A stretch of DNA of 64,000 nt from Dokdonia sp. Dokd-P16 (GTDB taxonomy: Bacteria > Bacteroidota > Bacteroidia > Flavobacteriales > Flavobacteriaceae): NCBI RefSeq assembly GCF_003095655.1, contig NZ_CP029151.1, forward strand, positions 701,501-765,500, written 5' to 3'. This document shows, piece by piece, positions 7,188 through 14,763 of the stretch. Position 1 is the first letter of the stretch. Each line of letters starts with the position of its first letter. The position numbers and the translations under genes were made by a program. The notes beneath the pieces are model-generated. The model made no database searches. It was not told the DNA's origin and saw only the letters and a program-made list of their open reading frames with translations.

Positions 7188-8000
7188 ATGGAGATACTAG
7201 AAATACTTGGATATATAAGCGCCTTAATCATCGGCATTTCTTTAGGTTTAATAGGTGGTGGTGGTTCTATACTCGCCGTTCCTGTTCTAGCTTACTTATT
7301 TTCTGTAAATGAAAAGGTTGCTACTGCATATTCGTTATTTATTGTAGGAGCAAGTGCGCTTGTAGGTGGTTTTAAACAACACCTTAAAGGCTATGTAGAC
7401 TGGAGAACGGCAATTGTTTTTGGACTACCCGCTATTGTAGGAGTTACCGTTGTGAGACATTATGTAGTACCTGCATTACCAGATATTTTATTTACCACGG
7501 GCGATTTTGAGTTTACACGTAGGATGGCAATGTTTGGCCTCTTTGCGGTACTAATGATTCCTGCAGCCTTTTCTATGCTCAAAAAAAGAAAGGATAATAA
7601 ACAAAAAGGGGACGGTACTGTCACATACAATTACTCACTTATTTTAATAGAAGGCCTCATCGTAGGAGGTATTACTGGAATGATAGGCGCTGGAGGAGGT
7701 TTTCTCATTATTCCCGCTCTTGTTATACTAGCAAATGTAGAAATGAAAGTTGCGGTAGGTACTTCTTTAATCATTATCGCTTTTAAATCATTAATGGGCT
7801 TCTTTCTAGGAGATGCATTAACCATGAATATAGATTGGCTATTTCTTTCCATATTTACAGGCATATCATTTATAGGGATTTTTATAGGCAGTTACCTCAG
7901 TAATTTTATAGATGGAGACAAATTAAAAAGAGGTTTTGGCTACTTCATATTTGTAATGGCAATCTTCATTTTTTATATGGAGTTTTTTGTGAAACATTAA
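7188..8000 (+). CDS. TauE/SafE-family sulfur-anion exporter
   Basis: 270 residues, seven or eight membrane segments in two homologous halves, each with the family's glycine-rich motif: GISLGLIGGGGSILAVPVLAYL (trimmed core GLIGGGGSILAVP) in the first and GMIGAGGGFLIIPALV in the second. TauE/SafE proteins export sulfite, sulfoacetate or related organosulfur anions. It has its own operator-promoter and precedes the CstB-like gene, the same pairing as tauE and cstB in the Staphylococcus aureus cst locus, where the transporter is thought to remove sulfite or thiosulfate made during persulfide clearance. Confidence 0.9.
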   Translation: MEILEILGYISALIIGISLGLIGGGGSILAVPVLAYLFSVNEKVATAYSLFIVGASALVGGFKQHLKGYVDWRTAIVFGLPAIVGVTVVRHYVVPALPDILFTTGDFEFTRRMAMFGLFAVLMIPAAFSMLKKRKDNKQKGDGTVTYNYSLILIEGLIVGGITGMIGAGGGFLIIPALVILANVEMKVAVGTSLIIIAFKSLMGFFLGDALTMNIDWLFLSIFTGISFIGIFIGSYLSNFIDGDKLKRGFGYFIFVMAIFIFYMEFFVKH

Positions 8001-8044
8001 TCATCGCCTCCCTTTTTTTTAAAAATTTAAAATACTACCCCTAT

Positions 8045-8088
8045 GTAACTTATGTTACTGAAAGAAACATTTTAATCGTCTAATTTTA
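8045..8088 (+). promoter_or_regulatory. Sulfur-regulon operator C and -7 box (CstB-like)
   Basis: GTAACTTATGTTAC at 8045-8058, 22 bp, -7 box TAATTTTA at 8081-8088. The start codon is at 8140, giving a leader of about 45 nt that contains palindrome copy 4. Confidence 0.85.
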
Positions 8089-8108
8089 CGTTATTAATAG
8101 TTGAGTCC

Positions 8109-8122
8109 GCTTTCGCGAAAGC
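8109..8122. repeat. GCTTTCGCGAAAGC palindrome, copy 4 (5' leader)
   Basis: Exact core (16 bp with flanks) between the promoter of the CstB-like gene and its ATG, ending 17 bp before the start codon. It must be transcribed as a leader hairpin. Confidence 0.95.
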
Positions 8123-8139
8123 GTAAAAAAATTAAAAAT

Positions 8140-9546
8140 ATGAAGGTTGAACAAATATATACTGGTTGTCTAGCTCAGGGAGCTTATTACATTGAAAGTA
8201 ATGGCGAAGTAGCAATTATTGATCCTTTGAGAGAGGTTACACCGTATTTAAATAGGGCAAAACAAGATGATGCAAAAATCAAATATATTTTTGAAACTCA
8301 TTTTCATGCAGACTTTGTAAGTGGTCACGTAACCTTATCAAAGGCGACAGGTGCTCCTATTGTTTTTGGACCAAATGCAAACCCAAGTTTTGATGCTATT
8401 ATCGCAACAGATAGACAAGAGTTTTCATTAGGAGATGTGACTATCATAGCCTTGCACACGCCTGGTCATACTATGGAGAGCACCACGTACCTTCTTAAGG
8501 ATAAAGATGGTAAGGATCATGCGATTTTTAGCGGAGACACCCTATTTCTAGGCGACGTGGGAAGACCTGATCTGGCTCAGAAAATGGGCGAACTCACAGA
8601 AAAAGATCTTGCTGGTTTTCTTTATGACAGTTTACGCAATAAAATTATGCCGCTAGCAGATGACGTTACGGTATACCCTGCGCATGGTGCTGGATCTGCT
8701 TGCGGAAAGAATATGATGAAAGAAACCGTAGACACACTAGGGAATCAAAAGCAAATGAATTATGCACTACGTGCAGATATGACAAAGGAAGAATTTATAG
8801 CAGAAGTGATAGATGGTTTATTACCACCGCCTCAGTACTTCCCTCTTAATGTCAAAATGAATAAAGAGGGTTATGAAGATATAGATGAAGTTCTAAAAAG
8901 AGGGACACAAGCATTATCTCCAGAAGCTTTTGAAGCTGCGGCAAATGAGACAGGAGCTATTGTACTAGACGTGCGTCATCAAGATAAGTTTGCCAAAGGG
9001 CATATCCCTAGATCTATATTTATAGGTATAGATGGTAGTTTTGCTCCATGGGTAGGCGCCTTAATTGCAGATGTAAAACAACCCTTATTACTAGTTACAG
9101 AACCGGGTCGCGAGAAAGAAACGATTACTAGATTATCTCGCGTAGGCTTTGATAACACCCTAGGATACTTAAAAGGTGGATTTGATGCATGGAGGGAAGC
9201 TGCCATGGAATATGATACCGTAAGCTCTATTACAGCAGCCACATTTAAAAGCGAATTAGAAAAAGGTGACAAATCTGTTTTTGATGTGCGCAAAGAAAGT
9301 GAGTACTTATCAGAACATGTACTTGGGGCAAATAACACGCCACTAGATTTCTTAAATGATCATCTAGCCGAGTTTCCAGATGAGCCATTTTATGTGCATT
9401 GTGCAGGAGGTTACAGAAGTATGATAGCCTCATCTATATTAAAAAGTAGAGGAATACATAACTTAATAGATGTGCAAGGCGGTTTTAAAGACATAAAAGA
9501 AACTGGAGCACCGGTGTCAGAATTTGTATGTCCTACTACGCTCTAG
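8140..9546 (+). CDS. CstB-like persulfide dioxygenase-rhodanese fusion
   Basis: 468 residues from ATG 8140; an in-frame TTG at 8101 would translate through the leader palindrome and is unlikely. Domain 1 (about 1-245) is a metallo-beta-lactamase-fold persulfide dioxygenase: THFHADFVSGH (His54, His56, Asp58), HTPGHTMES, FSGDTLFLGDVGRPDL and YPAHGAGSACG give the mononuclear-iron ligands. Domain 2 (about 265-355) is a rhodanese fold whose catalytic-loop Cys is replaced (VTEPGREKE), so inactive. Domain 3 (about 370-465) is an active rhodanese with VHCAGGYRS. This MBL/pseudo-rhodanese/rhodanese order is that of S. aureus CstB, which converts persulfides to thiosulfate. It has its own operator and promoter. 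Confidence 0.92.
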   Translation: MKVEQIYTGCLAQGAYYIESNGEVAIIDPLREVTPYLNRAKQDDAKIKYIFETHFHADFVSGHVTLSKATGAPIVFGPNANPSFDAIIATDRQEFSLGDVTIIALHTPGHTMESTTYLLKDKDGKDHAIFSGDTLFLGDVGRPDLAQKMGELTEKDLAGFLYDSLRNKIMPLADDVTVYPAHGAGSACGKNMMKETVDTLGNQKQMNYALRADMTKEEFIAEVIDGLLPPPQYFPLNVKMNKEGYEDIDEVLKRGTQALSPEAFEAAANETGAIVLDVRHQDKFAKGHIPRSIFIGIDGSFAPWVGALIADVKQPLLLVTEPGREKETITRLSRVGFDNTLGYLKGGFDAWREAAMEYDTVSSITAATFKSELEKGDKSVFDVRKESEYLSEHVLGANNTPLDFLNDHLAEFPDEPFYVHCAGGYRSMIASSILKSRGIHNLIDVQGGFKDIKETGAPVSEFVCPTTL

Positions 9547-9595
9547 GGTATTGTAAAACACGTATATCCTAGCTGCAAAATGATTATCTAGGGTG

Positions 9596-9664
9596 ATGAA
9601 AGAAAAATGCTGTTTAAGCAAAGACATTCATAGAGTGATGACTATGGTCTTATTGATTGGTTAG
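9596..9664 (+). CDS. Possible 22-residue small protein
   Basis: ATG at 9596 opens MKEKCCLSKDIHRVMTMVLLIG and stops at 9664, two bases before a strong hairpin. It lies 49 bp after the CstB-like gene and would be carried on the same transcript. A CC pair and a short hydrophobic tail are its only features. Length alone gives little support; it may be chance. Confidence 0.25.
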   Translation: MKEKCCLSKDIHRVMTMVLLIG

Positions 9665-9666
9665 TA

Positions 9667-9702
9667 AAAAACGAGGTTATCAGTAATGATAATCTCGTTT
9701 TT
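9667..9702 (+). terminator. Intrinsic terminator after the CstB-like gene
   Basis: 16-bp arms at 9667-9682 and 9687-9702 with a GTAA loop and a single G-T position; the right arm ends in five T residues. It separates the CstB-like unit from operator D, 16 bp further on. Confidence 0.85.
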
Positions 9703-9717
9703 AATTTAACACTGTAT

Positions 9718-9761
9718 GTAACTTAAGTTACTGGCAGTGGGAAACTAGAGGACTATCTTTA
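9718..9761 (+). promoter_or_regulatory. Sulfur-regulon operator D and -7 box (rhodanese)
   Basis: GTAACTTAAGTTAC at 9718-9731 (perfect palindrome), 22 bp, -7 box TATCTTTA at 9754-9761. The rhodanese ATG is at 9773. Confidence 0.85.
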
Positions 9762-9772
9762 ATAAAAAAATA

Positions 9773-10135
9773 ATGAAATCAACAATATTTATTATGTCCA
9801 TATTATCATTTCTCTTTGGAGGTAAGCCTCAACAAAATAATATCACTGTTCTAAGCACAGCCGACTTTAAAACCGCTATCACAGATAAAAAAGTACAGCT
9901 AGTAGATGTTAGAACTCAAAATGAGTTTGACAGTGGTCATATACAAAAGGCAGTAAACATTGATATTTTTGATAAAACCAATTTTATTTCTGCTTTCAAC
10001 TCTTATAATAAAGAAGAGCCAGTTTATATCTACTGTAGATCTGGAAACAGGAGTAAGAAAGCCTCACAGACTTTAGACAGCTTAGGGTTCAAGCAGATTT
10101 TTGATTTAAAAGGAGGATTTATGGCTTGGCATTAA
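9773..10135 (+). CDS. Single-domain rhodanese, exported or anchored
   Basis: 120 residues. A short hydrophobic N-terminus (FIMSILSFLFGG) precedes a compact rhodanese: VQLVDVRTQNEFDSGHI, active loop IYCRSGNRSKKA with the sulfur-carrying Cys, and FDLKGGFMAW at the end. Catalyses sulfane-sulfur transfer, for instance between thiosulfate or glutathione persulfide and thiols. It has its own operator and may read through into the HMA and DUF202 genes. The N-terminus could be an uncleaved anchor rather than a signal peptide. Confidence 0.9.
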   Translation: MKSTIFIMSILSFLFGGKPQQNNITVLSTADFKTAITDKKVQLVDVRTQNEFDSGHIQKAVNIDIFDKTNFISAFNSYNKEEPVYIYCRSGNRSKKASQTLDSLGFKQIFDLKGGFMAWH

Positions 10136-10184
10136 TGCTTATTCATCTGTTTAAAAACAGGTTTATTCTATTACATTTAATTAA

Positions 10185-10206
10185 TTACGCTTTCGCGAAA
10201 GCGTAA
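10185..10206. repeat. GCTTTCGCGAAAGC palindrome, copy 5
   Basis: Exact core at 10189-10202 extended to a perfect 22-bp palindrome by TTAC/GTAA flanks. It lies about 50 bp downstream of the rhodanese stop codon, in the 138-bp gap before the HMA gene. Confidence 0.95.
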
Positions 10207-10273
10207 CACAGAACTCTCAAGGCTCCTACATCAAGCTGCCTCTTTAGATAATTATTTACTCAATACATATCTC

Positions 10274-10540
10274 ATGAAAACATCAATTATAGTACAAAAC
10301 CTAAAATGCGGTGGTTGTGCAAAAACAATCACATCAAAAATATCTGAACTTGATTATATATCAAACGTACAAGTGAACACCGAAACTGCTACTGTTTCCT
10401 TTACTACCCAAGGGACAGAAGACGCATTAAGTGTAAAAGAAAAGCTCAAGTCATTAGGCTACCCATCTATTGAAGATGAAAATGGAATGCTCTCTAAGGC
10501 AAAATCTTTTGTAAGTTGCGCTACCGGAAAAATGAAATGA
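10274..10540 (+). CDS. Heavy-metal-associated (HMA) domain protein, copper-chaperone-like
   Basis: 88 residues: one ferredoxin-like HMA domain with metal motif LKCGGCAKTI (CxxC at about 12-15) and VQVNTETATVSF, followed by a short tail with another Cys (SFVSCATGKMK). Such proteins bind Cu(I) or other soft metals in the cytosol. In a sulfane-sulfur cluster it may buffer copper when thiol pools change, but that is inference. The DUF202 gene follows 3 bp later. No GTAAC operator lies directly before it. Confidence 0.85.
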   Translation: MKTSIIVQNLKCGGCAKTITSKISELDYISNVQVNTETATVSFTTQGTEDALSVKEKLKSLGYPSIEDENGMLSKAKSFVSCATGKMK

Positions 10541-10543
10541 CTT

Positions 10544-10804
10544 ATGAAAAAATTATCACTATCACTCACTGACAAACTAGCGATAGACAGAACAAAACTT
10601 GCAAATGAGCGTACTTTCCTAGCATACTTTAGAACTTTTATTGTGTTTTTGAGTTCTGGTCTAGCTATTATCAAACTTGACATTCTCACCGAAATAAAGT
10701 GGATAGGATCTATGCTTAACATCATAGCCCCCGTAGTGTTTTTAATAGGCCTGATACGTTTTTTATATGTGAAAAGAAGAATTAGGAAATACTACGCAGC
10801 ATAA
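10544..10804 (+). CDS. DUF202 membrane protein
   Basis: 86 residues. The DUF202 signature LANERTFLAYFRTFI (about 19-33) leads into two membrane helices (about 30-45 and 55-74) and a basic C-terminus KRRIRKYY. Function unknown. Probably co-transcribed with the HMA gene; the transcript ends at the hairpin at 10918-10945. Confidence 0.88.
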   Translation: MKKLSLSLTDKLAIDRTKLANERTFLAYFRTFIVFLSSGLAIIKLDILTEIKWIGSMLNIIAPVVFLIGLIRFLYVKRRIRKYYAA

Positions 10805-10917
10805 ACCAACAACTATTTTAGTAACATTGGATGCTTAAAAAATACATGTTACCCTACCTATACTGGAACAAAATGATGAAGGGAGACAACGTATAACCCC
10901 CTCCTATCGCGTTAAAA

Positions 10918-10945
10918 AAGAGACAAAATATCAATTTTGTCTCTT
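10918..10945 (+). terminator. Intrinsic terminator after DUF202
   Basis: Perfect 12-bp stem (arms 10918-10929 and 10934-10945, loop ATCA) with A-rich and T-rich outer ends. It isolates the rhodanese-HMA-DUF202 unit from cysE, which must then have its own promoter in 10946-10988; I could not identify one with confidence. Confidence 0.85.
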
Positions 10946-10988
10946 ATTCATTAACTAATGTTTTATAATTACCTACAGAGATATAAAA

Positions 10989-11774
10989 ATGAATTATACC
11001 GATTTAATTACATCTATCAATAAACAGAAAAAGGAAATAAAAGTTTCCATTCTCTTGAAGCAAGAATCGCAACGATTTACACAGTTGTTATTCAATACAC
11101 TGTTTGATAATGGAACCGATACAGAAAAGACTCTTGAGACTCTTGAAGCCTTGTTTATTACCATAAGAGATCTTGCTTGTCCAGAGGTTAAAGGTACACC
11201 GTGTAAAAAATGGGATGACTTTACTCTCGTAATACCTACGCTCTTTTGTAGTTTAAAAAAAGATGCAGAGGCTATTTATAGCAATGATCCCGCTGCACAA
11301 TCTCTAGAAGAAGTGTACCTAGCCTACCCTGGTTTTTTTGCTATTGCGATTTATAGAATGGCAAGAGAATTTTATGAGTTAGGTTTACCACTCATACCAC
11401 GACTAATGACAGAATATGCTCACCAACTCACAGGTATTGATATTCATCCGGGAGCGCAAATAGGAGAATCCTTTTTTATAGACCATGGTACTGGAGTCGT
11501 GATAGGCGAGACCGCAGAGATACGTAACAATGTAAAGTTATACCAAGGTGTAACTCTTGGCGCACTTACCGTAAATAAGGGATTAAAGAGCATAAAAAGA
11601 CACCCTACCATAGAAGACAATGTAACCATATATGCAAATGCAACAATTCTAGGTGGAATTACAGTTATAGGAAAAGATAGTATCATAGGAGGTAACACCT
11701 GGGTTACAAAAACAGTACCTCAGAACTCTATAGTACTCCACAATCCTAAAGTAGAAATTCGCAATAAAAAATAA
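10989..11774 (+). CDS. cysE: Serine O-acetyltransferase
   Basis: 261 residues. N-terminal helical domain (about 1-150), then left-handed beta-helix hexapeptide repeats with the SAT signature DIHPGAQIGESFFIDHGTG (His pair of the active site), GVVIGETAEIRNNVKLYQGVT and IGGNTWVTKTVPQNS. Makes O-acetylserine from serine and acetyl-CoA, the carbon acceptor for cysteine synthesis. The beginning resembles the SAT type with a long N-terminal helical bundle common in Bacteroidota. cysM follows after 7 bp. No GTAAC operator is seen before it. Confidence 0.93.
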   Translation: MNYTDLITSINKQKKEIKVSILLKQESQRFTQLLFNTLFDNGTDTEKTLETLEALFITIRDLACPEVKGTPCKKWDDFTLVIPTLFCSLKKDAEAIYSNDPAAQSLEEVYLAYPGFFAIAIYRMAREFYELGLPLIPRLMTEYAHQLTGIDIHPGAQIGESFFIDHGTGVVIGETAEIRNNVKLYQGVTLGALTVNKGLKSIKRHPTIEDNVTIYANATILGGITVIGKDSIIGGNTWVTKTVPQNSIVLHNPKVEIRNKK

Positions 11775-11781
11775 ATAAGCA

Positions 11782-12660
11782 ATGAATAAGACACTCTTAG
11801 ATCAAATAGGAAACACTCCCATAGTGAAGTCTATAGCATTAAATACCAACCCTAATGTGAGTTTGTATTTTAAACTAGAAGGTGATAACCCGGGAGGTAG
11901 TGTAAAAGACAGAGCTGCTTATAATATGATAAAAAGTGCGCTAGACAGCGGTGCTATAGATAAAAGCACAAAGCTTATTGAGGCCACTAGTGGTAATACC
12001 GGTATAGCACTTGCCATGATTGCTGCTATTTATGGGCTAGAAATAGAACTCGTAATGCCTTCAAAGGCAACTAAGGAACGTGTGCAAACCATGAGAGCAT
12101 ATGGAGCAAAAGTTACACTTCACCCTGACGGGATAGAAGGAGCAAGGGATTATGCTATTGATAAGGTTGAAAATGAAAGATACTTCTCTTTTAACCAGTT
12201 TTCAAATGATCATAACTGGCAAGCTCATTATAAAACCACAGGACCAGAAATATGGAGAGACACTCAAGGTGAGGTGACTCATTTTGTATCTTCTATGGGA
12301 ACTACGGGAACTATTATGGGAACCTCAACATTTTTAAAAGAGCAGAATAGTAACATCCAGATTGTAGGTGTACAACCCACAGATGGATCTAGCATACCTG
12401 GTATACGTAAATGGCCACAAGAATATTTACCAAAGATATTTAATGCGTCAAAAGTAGATAGAACAATCGAGGTAAGCCGTGACGAATCTATTGCCATGGC
12501 TAGAAGGCTAGCACAAGAAGAGGGAATACTAGCAGGCATGAGTAGCGGTGGCGCAACTACGGCTGCATTAAAACTAGCGAGCGAACTAGAAAGCGGAGTC
12601 ATAGTAAGTATTATTTGTGATCGCGGAGATAGATATCTTTCGTCAGAGTTATTTGAATAG
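11782..12660 (+). CDS. cysM: Cysteine synthase, CysM type
   Basis: 292 residues, PLP-dependent beta-family fold. PLP lysine in NPGGSVKDRAAYNM (about 39-44), cofactor loop EATSGNTGIALAM, GTTGTIMGTS phosphate loop and a C-terminal SGGATTAAL. The short length and the EGDNPGGSVKDRAA context favour CysM over CysK. CysM enzymes accept thiosulfate as well as sulfide, giving S-sulfocysteine, which would suit the nearby persulfide dioxygenase (thiosulfate maker) and YeeE/YedE-type importer. Operon with cysE. Confidence 0.9.
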   Translation: MNKTLLDQIGNTPIVKSIALNTNPNVSLYFKLEGDNPGGSVKDRAAYNMIKSALDSGAIDKSTKLIEATSGNTGIALAMIAAIYGLEIELVMPSKATKERVQTMRAYGAKVTLHPDGIEGARDYAIDKVENERYFSFNQFSNDHNWQAHYKTTGPEIWRDTQGEVTHFVSSMGTTGTIMGTSTFLKEQNSNIQIVGVQPTDGSSIPGIRKWPQEYLPKIFNASKVDRTIEVSRDESIAMARRLAQEEGILAGMSSGGATTAALKLASELESGVIVSIICDRGDRYLSSELFE

Positions 12661-12708
12661 TGATTGCTTACTTCATACTGTAATTTAAATAATGGTGATG
12701 GCAATTAC

Positions 12709-12722
12709 GCTTTCGCGAAAGC
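12709..12722. repeat. GCTTTCGCGAAAGC palindrome, copy 6
   Basis: Exact core, extended to about 26 bp with one mismatch by AATTA/TAATT flanks. It lies 48 bp after the cysM stop codon and 45 bp before operator E. Confidence 0.95.
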
Positions 12723-12767
12723 TTAATTGTCATCATTTGTTAAAATTATTTTAAAAAAATCAAGTAT

Positions 12768-12811
12768 GTAACATAGGTTACTAAGCCACCTGAATCTATA
12801 GCGTATCTTTA
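12768..12811 (+). promoter_or_regulatory. Sulfur-regulon operator E and -7 box (peroxiredoxin-dps)
   Basis: GTAACATAGGTTAC at 12768-12781, 22 bp, -7 box TATCTTTA at 12804-12811. The peroxiredoxin ATG is at 12845. Confidence 0.85.
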
Positions 12812-12844
12812 TATTACAAAACATAACGATAAATATATACTATT

Positions 12845-13510
12845 ATGGATAAAGAAAACCTATTGCCAGAACAAGTAATCTCAATGCCAAGAATAGGCGA
12901 TACTGCACCAGATTTTGAAGCAGTTACGACTAAGGGAACTATTAAAATGTCTGAGTTTGCAAAAGATAAGTGGACAGTGATGTTCTCTCACCCTGCAGAT
13001 TTTACTCCAGTGTGTACCACAGAAATGAGTGGTTTCGCAATTAGAAAACCAGAATTTGACGCCTTAAATACGGAGCTCCTAGGTCTTAGTATAGACAGTA
13101 TACACGCTCACTTAGGATGGGTTCAAAACGTAAGAGAAAATACAGGTGTTTACTTTGATTTTCCTATCATAGCAGATATTGATATGAAGGTATCAAAGCT
13201 ATACGGGATGTTACAGCCTAACGAGAGTGAGACTGCAGCAGTAAGAGCCGTTTTCTTTATCGATCCTGCCAAAAAAATTCGTCTTATTATGTATTATCCG
13301 CTTAATGTAGGTCGTAATATGGATGAAATTCTAAGAGCGCTAGATGCACTGCAAATGTCAGATAAGCATAAGGTATCTATGCCACTAGACTGGAAAAGAG
13401 GCGATCAAGTAATATGCTCTCCACCTAAAACATTAGATGCACTAAACGAAAGACTTGCAGACGATTCTGTAGAAAAAGTTACTTGGTATCTCGCAAAAAA
13501 GAGTATCTAA
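12845..13510 (+). CDS. 1-Cys peroxiredoxin (Prx6-like)
   Basis: 221 residues. Peroxidatic Cys57 in SHPADFTPVCTTEMSGFA; Arg in RAVFFIDPAKKIRLIMYYPLNVGRN; long C-terminal arm with DWKRGDQVICSPPKTLDA, as in the Prx6/AhpC_TSA plus 1-cysPrx_C architecture. Reduces H2O2, organic peroxides and possibly hydropersulfides. Its operator places it under the same control as the sulfane-sulfur genes, and dps follows 57 bp later. Confidence 0.93.
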   Translation: MDKENLLPEQVISMPRIGDTAPDFEAVTTKGTIKMSEFAKDKWTVMFSHPADFTPVCTTEMSGFAIRKPEFDALNTELLGLSIDSIHAHLGWVQNVRENTGVYFDFPIIADIDMKVSKLYGMLQPNESETAAVRAVFFIDPAKKIRLIMYYPLNVGRNMDEILRALDALQMSDKHKVSMPLDWKRGDQVICSPPKTLDALNERLADDSVEKVTWYLAKKSI

Positions 13511-13567
13511 ACCGTGATTATTCCCACTTTATAGTATAATAAAAAACAACTATACAATATTTACATT

Positions 13568-14041
13568 ATGAGCAATACAAACAACATAGGTTTAGACATT
13601 TCAACATCTCAAACCACAGCAACACAACTTAACGACTTACTTTCTAACTACCAGATCTTTTATATGAACCTAAGAGGTTTTCACTGGAATATTACCGGAA
13701 AGAAATTTTTTGAACTACACGTAAAGTTTGAAGAGTTATATAATGATGCACTTCTTAAAGTAGATGAAATCGCAGAACGTGTACTTACACTAAGTGCTAC
13801 ACCTACACATTCATTTAAGGATTACTTAAACAGCTCAGACATAGAAGCTGCCAAAAATGTAACTGATGGTGAAGAGGCTATAGATAACATCCTTGAATCT
13901 TTAAAGGTGTTATTACAAAAGGAAAGAACAATACTTACAACTGCTGGAGATGGTGGTGATGAAGGTACTGTTGCTTTAATGAGTGATTACATCACACAAC
14001 AAGAAAAGCTAGTGTGGATGCTCTCTGCATACCGTAACTAG
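13568..14041 (+). CDS. dps: Dps-family ferritin-like DNA-protection protein
   Basis: 157 residues, four-helix bundle. The intersubunit ferroxidase residues are visible in NLRGFHWNITGKKFFELHVKF (core FHWNITGKKFFELH) and EELYNDALLKVDEIAERV. Oxidises and stores Fe(II) with peroxide in a 12-mer. Probably co-transcribed with the peroxiredoxin; the transcript ends at the hairpin at 14093-14121. Confidence 0.95.
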   Translation: MSNTNNIGLDISTSQTTATQLNDLLSNYQIFYMNLRGFHWNITGKKFFELHVKFEELYNDALLKVDEIAERVLTLSATPTHSFKDYLNSSDIEAAKNVTDGEEAIDNILESLKVLLQKERTILTTAGDGGDEGTVALMSDYITQQEKLVWMLSAYRN

Positions 14042-14092
14042 ATGACCACAGTTATTAACAGTGTGTTTTAAAAAAGTATAATCCTCACATTA

Positions 14093-14121
14093 AAAGCACA
14101 CTAGATATCCTAGTGTGCTTT
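14093..14121 (+). terminator. Intrinsic terminator after dps
   Basis: Perfect 12-bp stem (14093-14104 with 14110-14121, loop ATATC) followed by a T-rich tract. It precedes operator F by 23 bp. Confidence 0.88.
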
Positions 14122-14144
14122 CTTTATTACAATCAGCTATTTGA

Positions 14145-14188
14145 GTAACCTAGGTTACAAATAAGCTTGCTTTAAAAGTTGATATTTG
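14145..14188 (+). promoter_or_regulatory. Sulfur-regulon operator F and -7 box (YeeE/YedE pair)
   Basis: GTAACCTAGGTTAC at 14145-14158 (perfect palindrome), 22 bp, -7 box GATATTTG at 14181-14188, which departs from TAnnTTTG only at its first base. The start codon is at 14203. Confidence 0.82.
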
Positions 14189-14202
14189 CACAAAATAATA
14201 AC

Positions 14203-14760
14203 ATGGATTGGATTTTCTCCCCCTGGCCTTGGTATGTATCAGGACCCATCATTGCTTTCATCATGTTTTTACTTATTATGGTAGGTAAGAATTTTGGAAT
14301 GTCTTCTAACTTAAGAACGATGTGCACTATCTGCGGCGCAGGAAATAAAGCAGATTTTTTCAAATTTGATTGGAAATCACAACGATGGAATCTTACTGTC
14401 GTTCTAGGTGCTATTATAGGCGGTTATATAGGGTCTCAAAAGCTATCTACAGACATTGCAGTAGCTATTAATCCAGATACAATAGAAAACCTCAACAACC
14501 TAGGCTTTAATAGTGCGGGAAAAGCCTACCTGCCTACAGAATTATTTGACACAAGCGCATTACTAAGTTTTAAAAATCTCGCCTTACTAACTATAGGTGG
14601 GTTTCTAGTGGGCTTCGGCGCTAGATATGCGGGTGGATGTACTTCTGGTCACGCTATCTCTGGTTTAAGTAATTTACAACTACCATCACTCATCGCCGTT
14701 ATAGGTTTTTTTATAGGCGGCCTGTTTATGATTCACGTGCTATTCCCCTTTATATTTTAA
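14203..14760 (+). CDS. YeeE/YedE-family transporter, subunit 1
   Basis: 185 residues from ATG 14203; the in-frame TTG at 14179 overlaps the -7 box and is excluded. Four or five membrane helices; the conserved cysteine motif RYAGGCTSGHAISGL (about 140-155) matches the thiosulfate-relaying Cys motifs of the TsuA/YeeE transporter. An N-terminal CTICGAGNKADFFKFDW holds two further cysteines. In single-chain YeeE both halves are fused; here they are separate genes 3 bp apart. Likely imports thiosulfate or another sulfane-sulfur compound. Confidence 0.88.
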   Translation: MDWIFSPWPWYVSGPIIAFIMFLLIMVGKNFGMSSNLRTMCTICGAGNKADFFKFDWKSQRWNLTVVLGAIIGGYIGSQKLSTDIAVAINPDTIENLNNLGFNSAGKAYLPTELFDTSALLSFKNLALLTIGGFLVGFGARYAGGCTSGHAISGLSNLQLPSLIAVIGFFIGGLFMIHVLFPFIF

Positions 14761-14763
14761 AAC

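Noticed and set aside
10821-10852. GTAAC and GTTAC half-sites before cysE
   Set aside because: The halves are 22 bp apart rather than 4, and neither has a -7 box at the regulon spacing.
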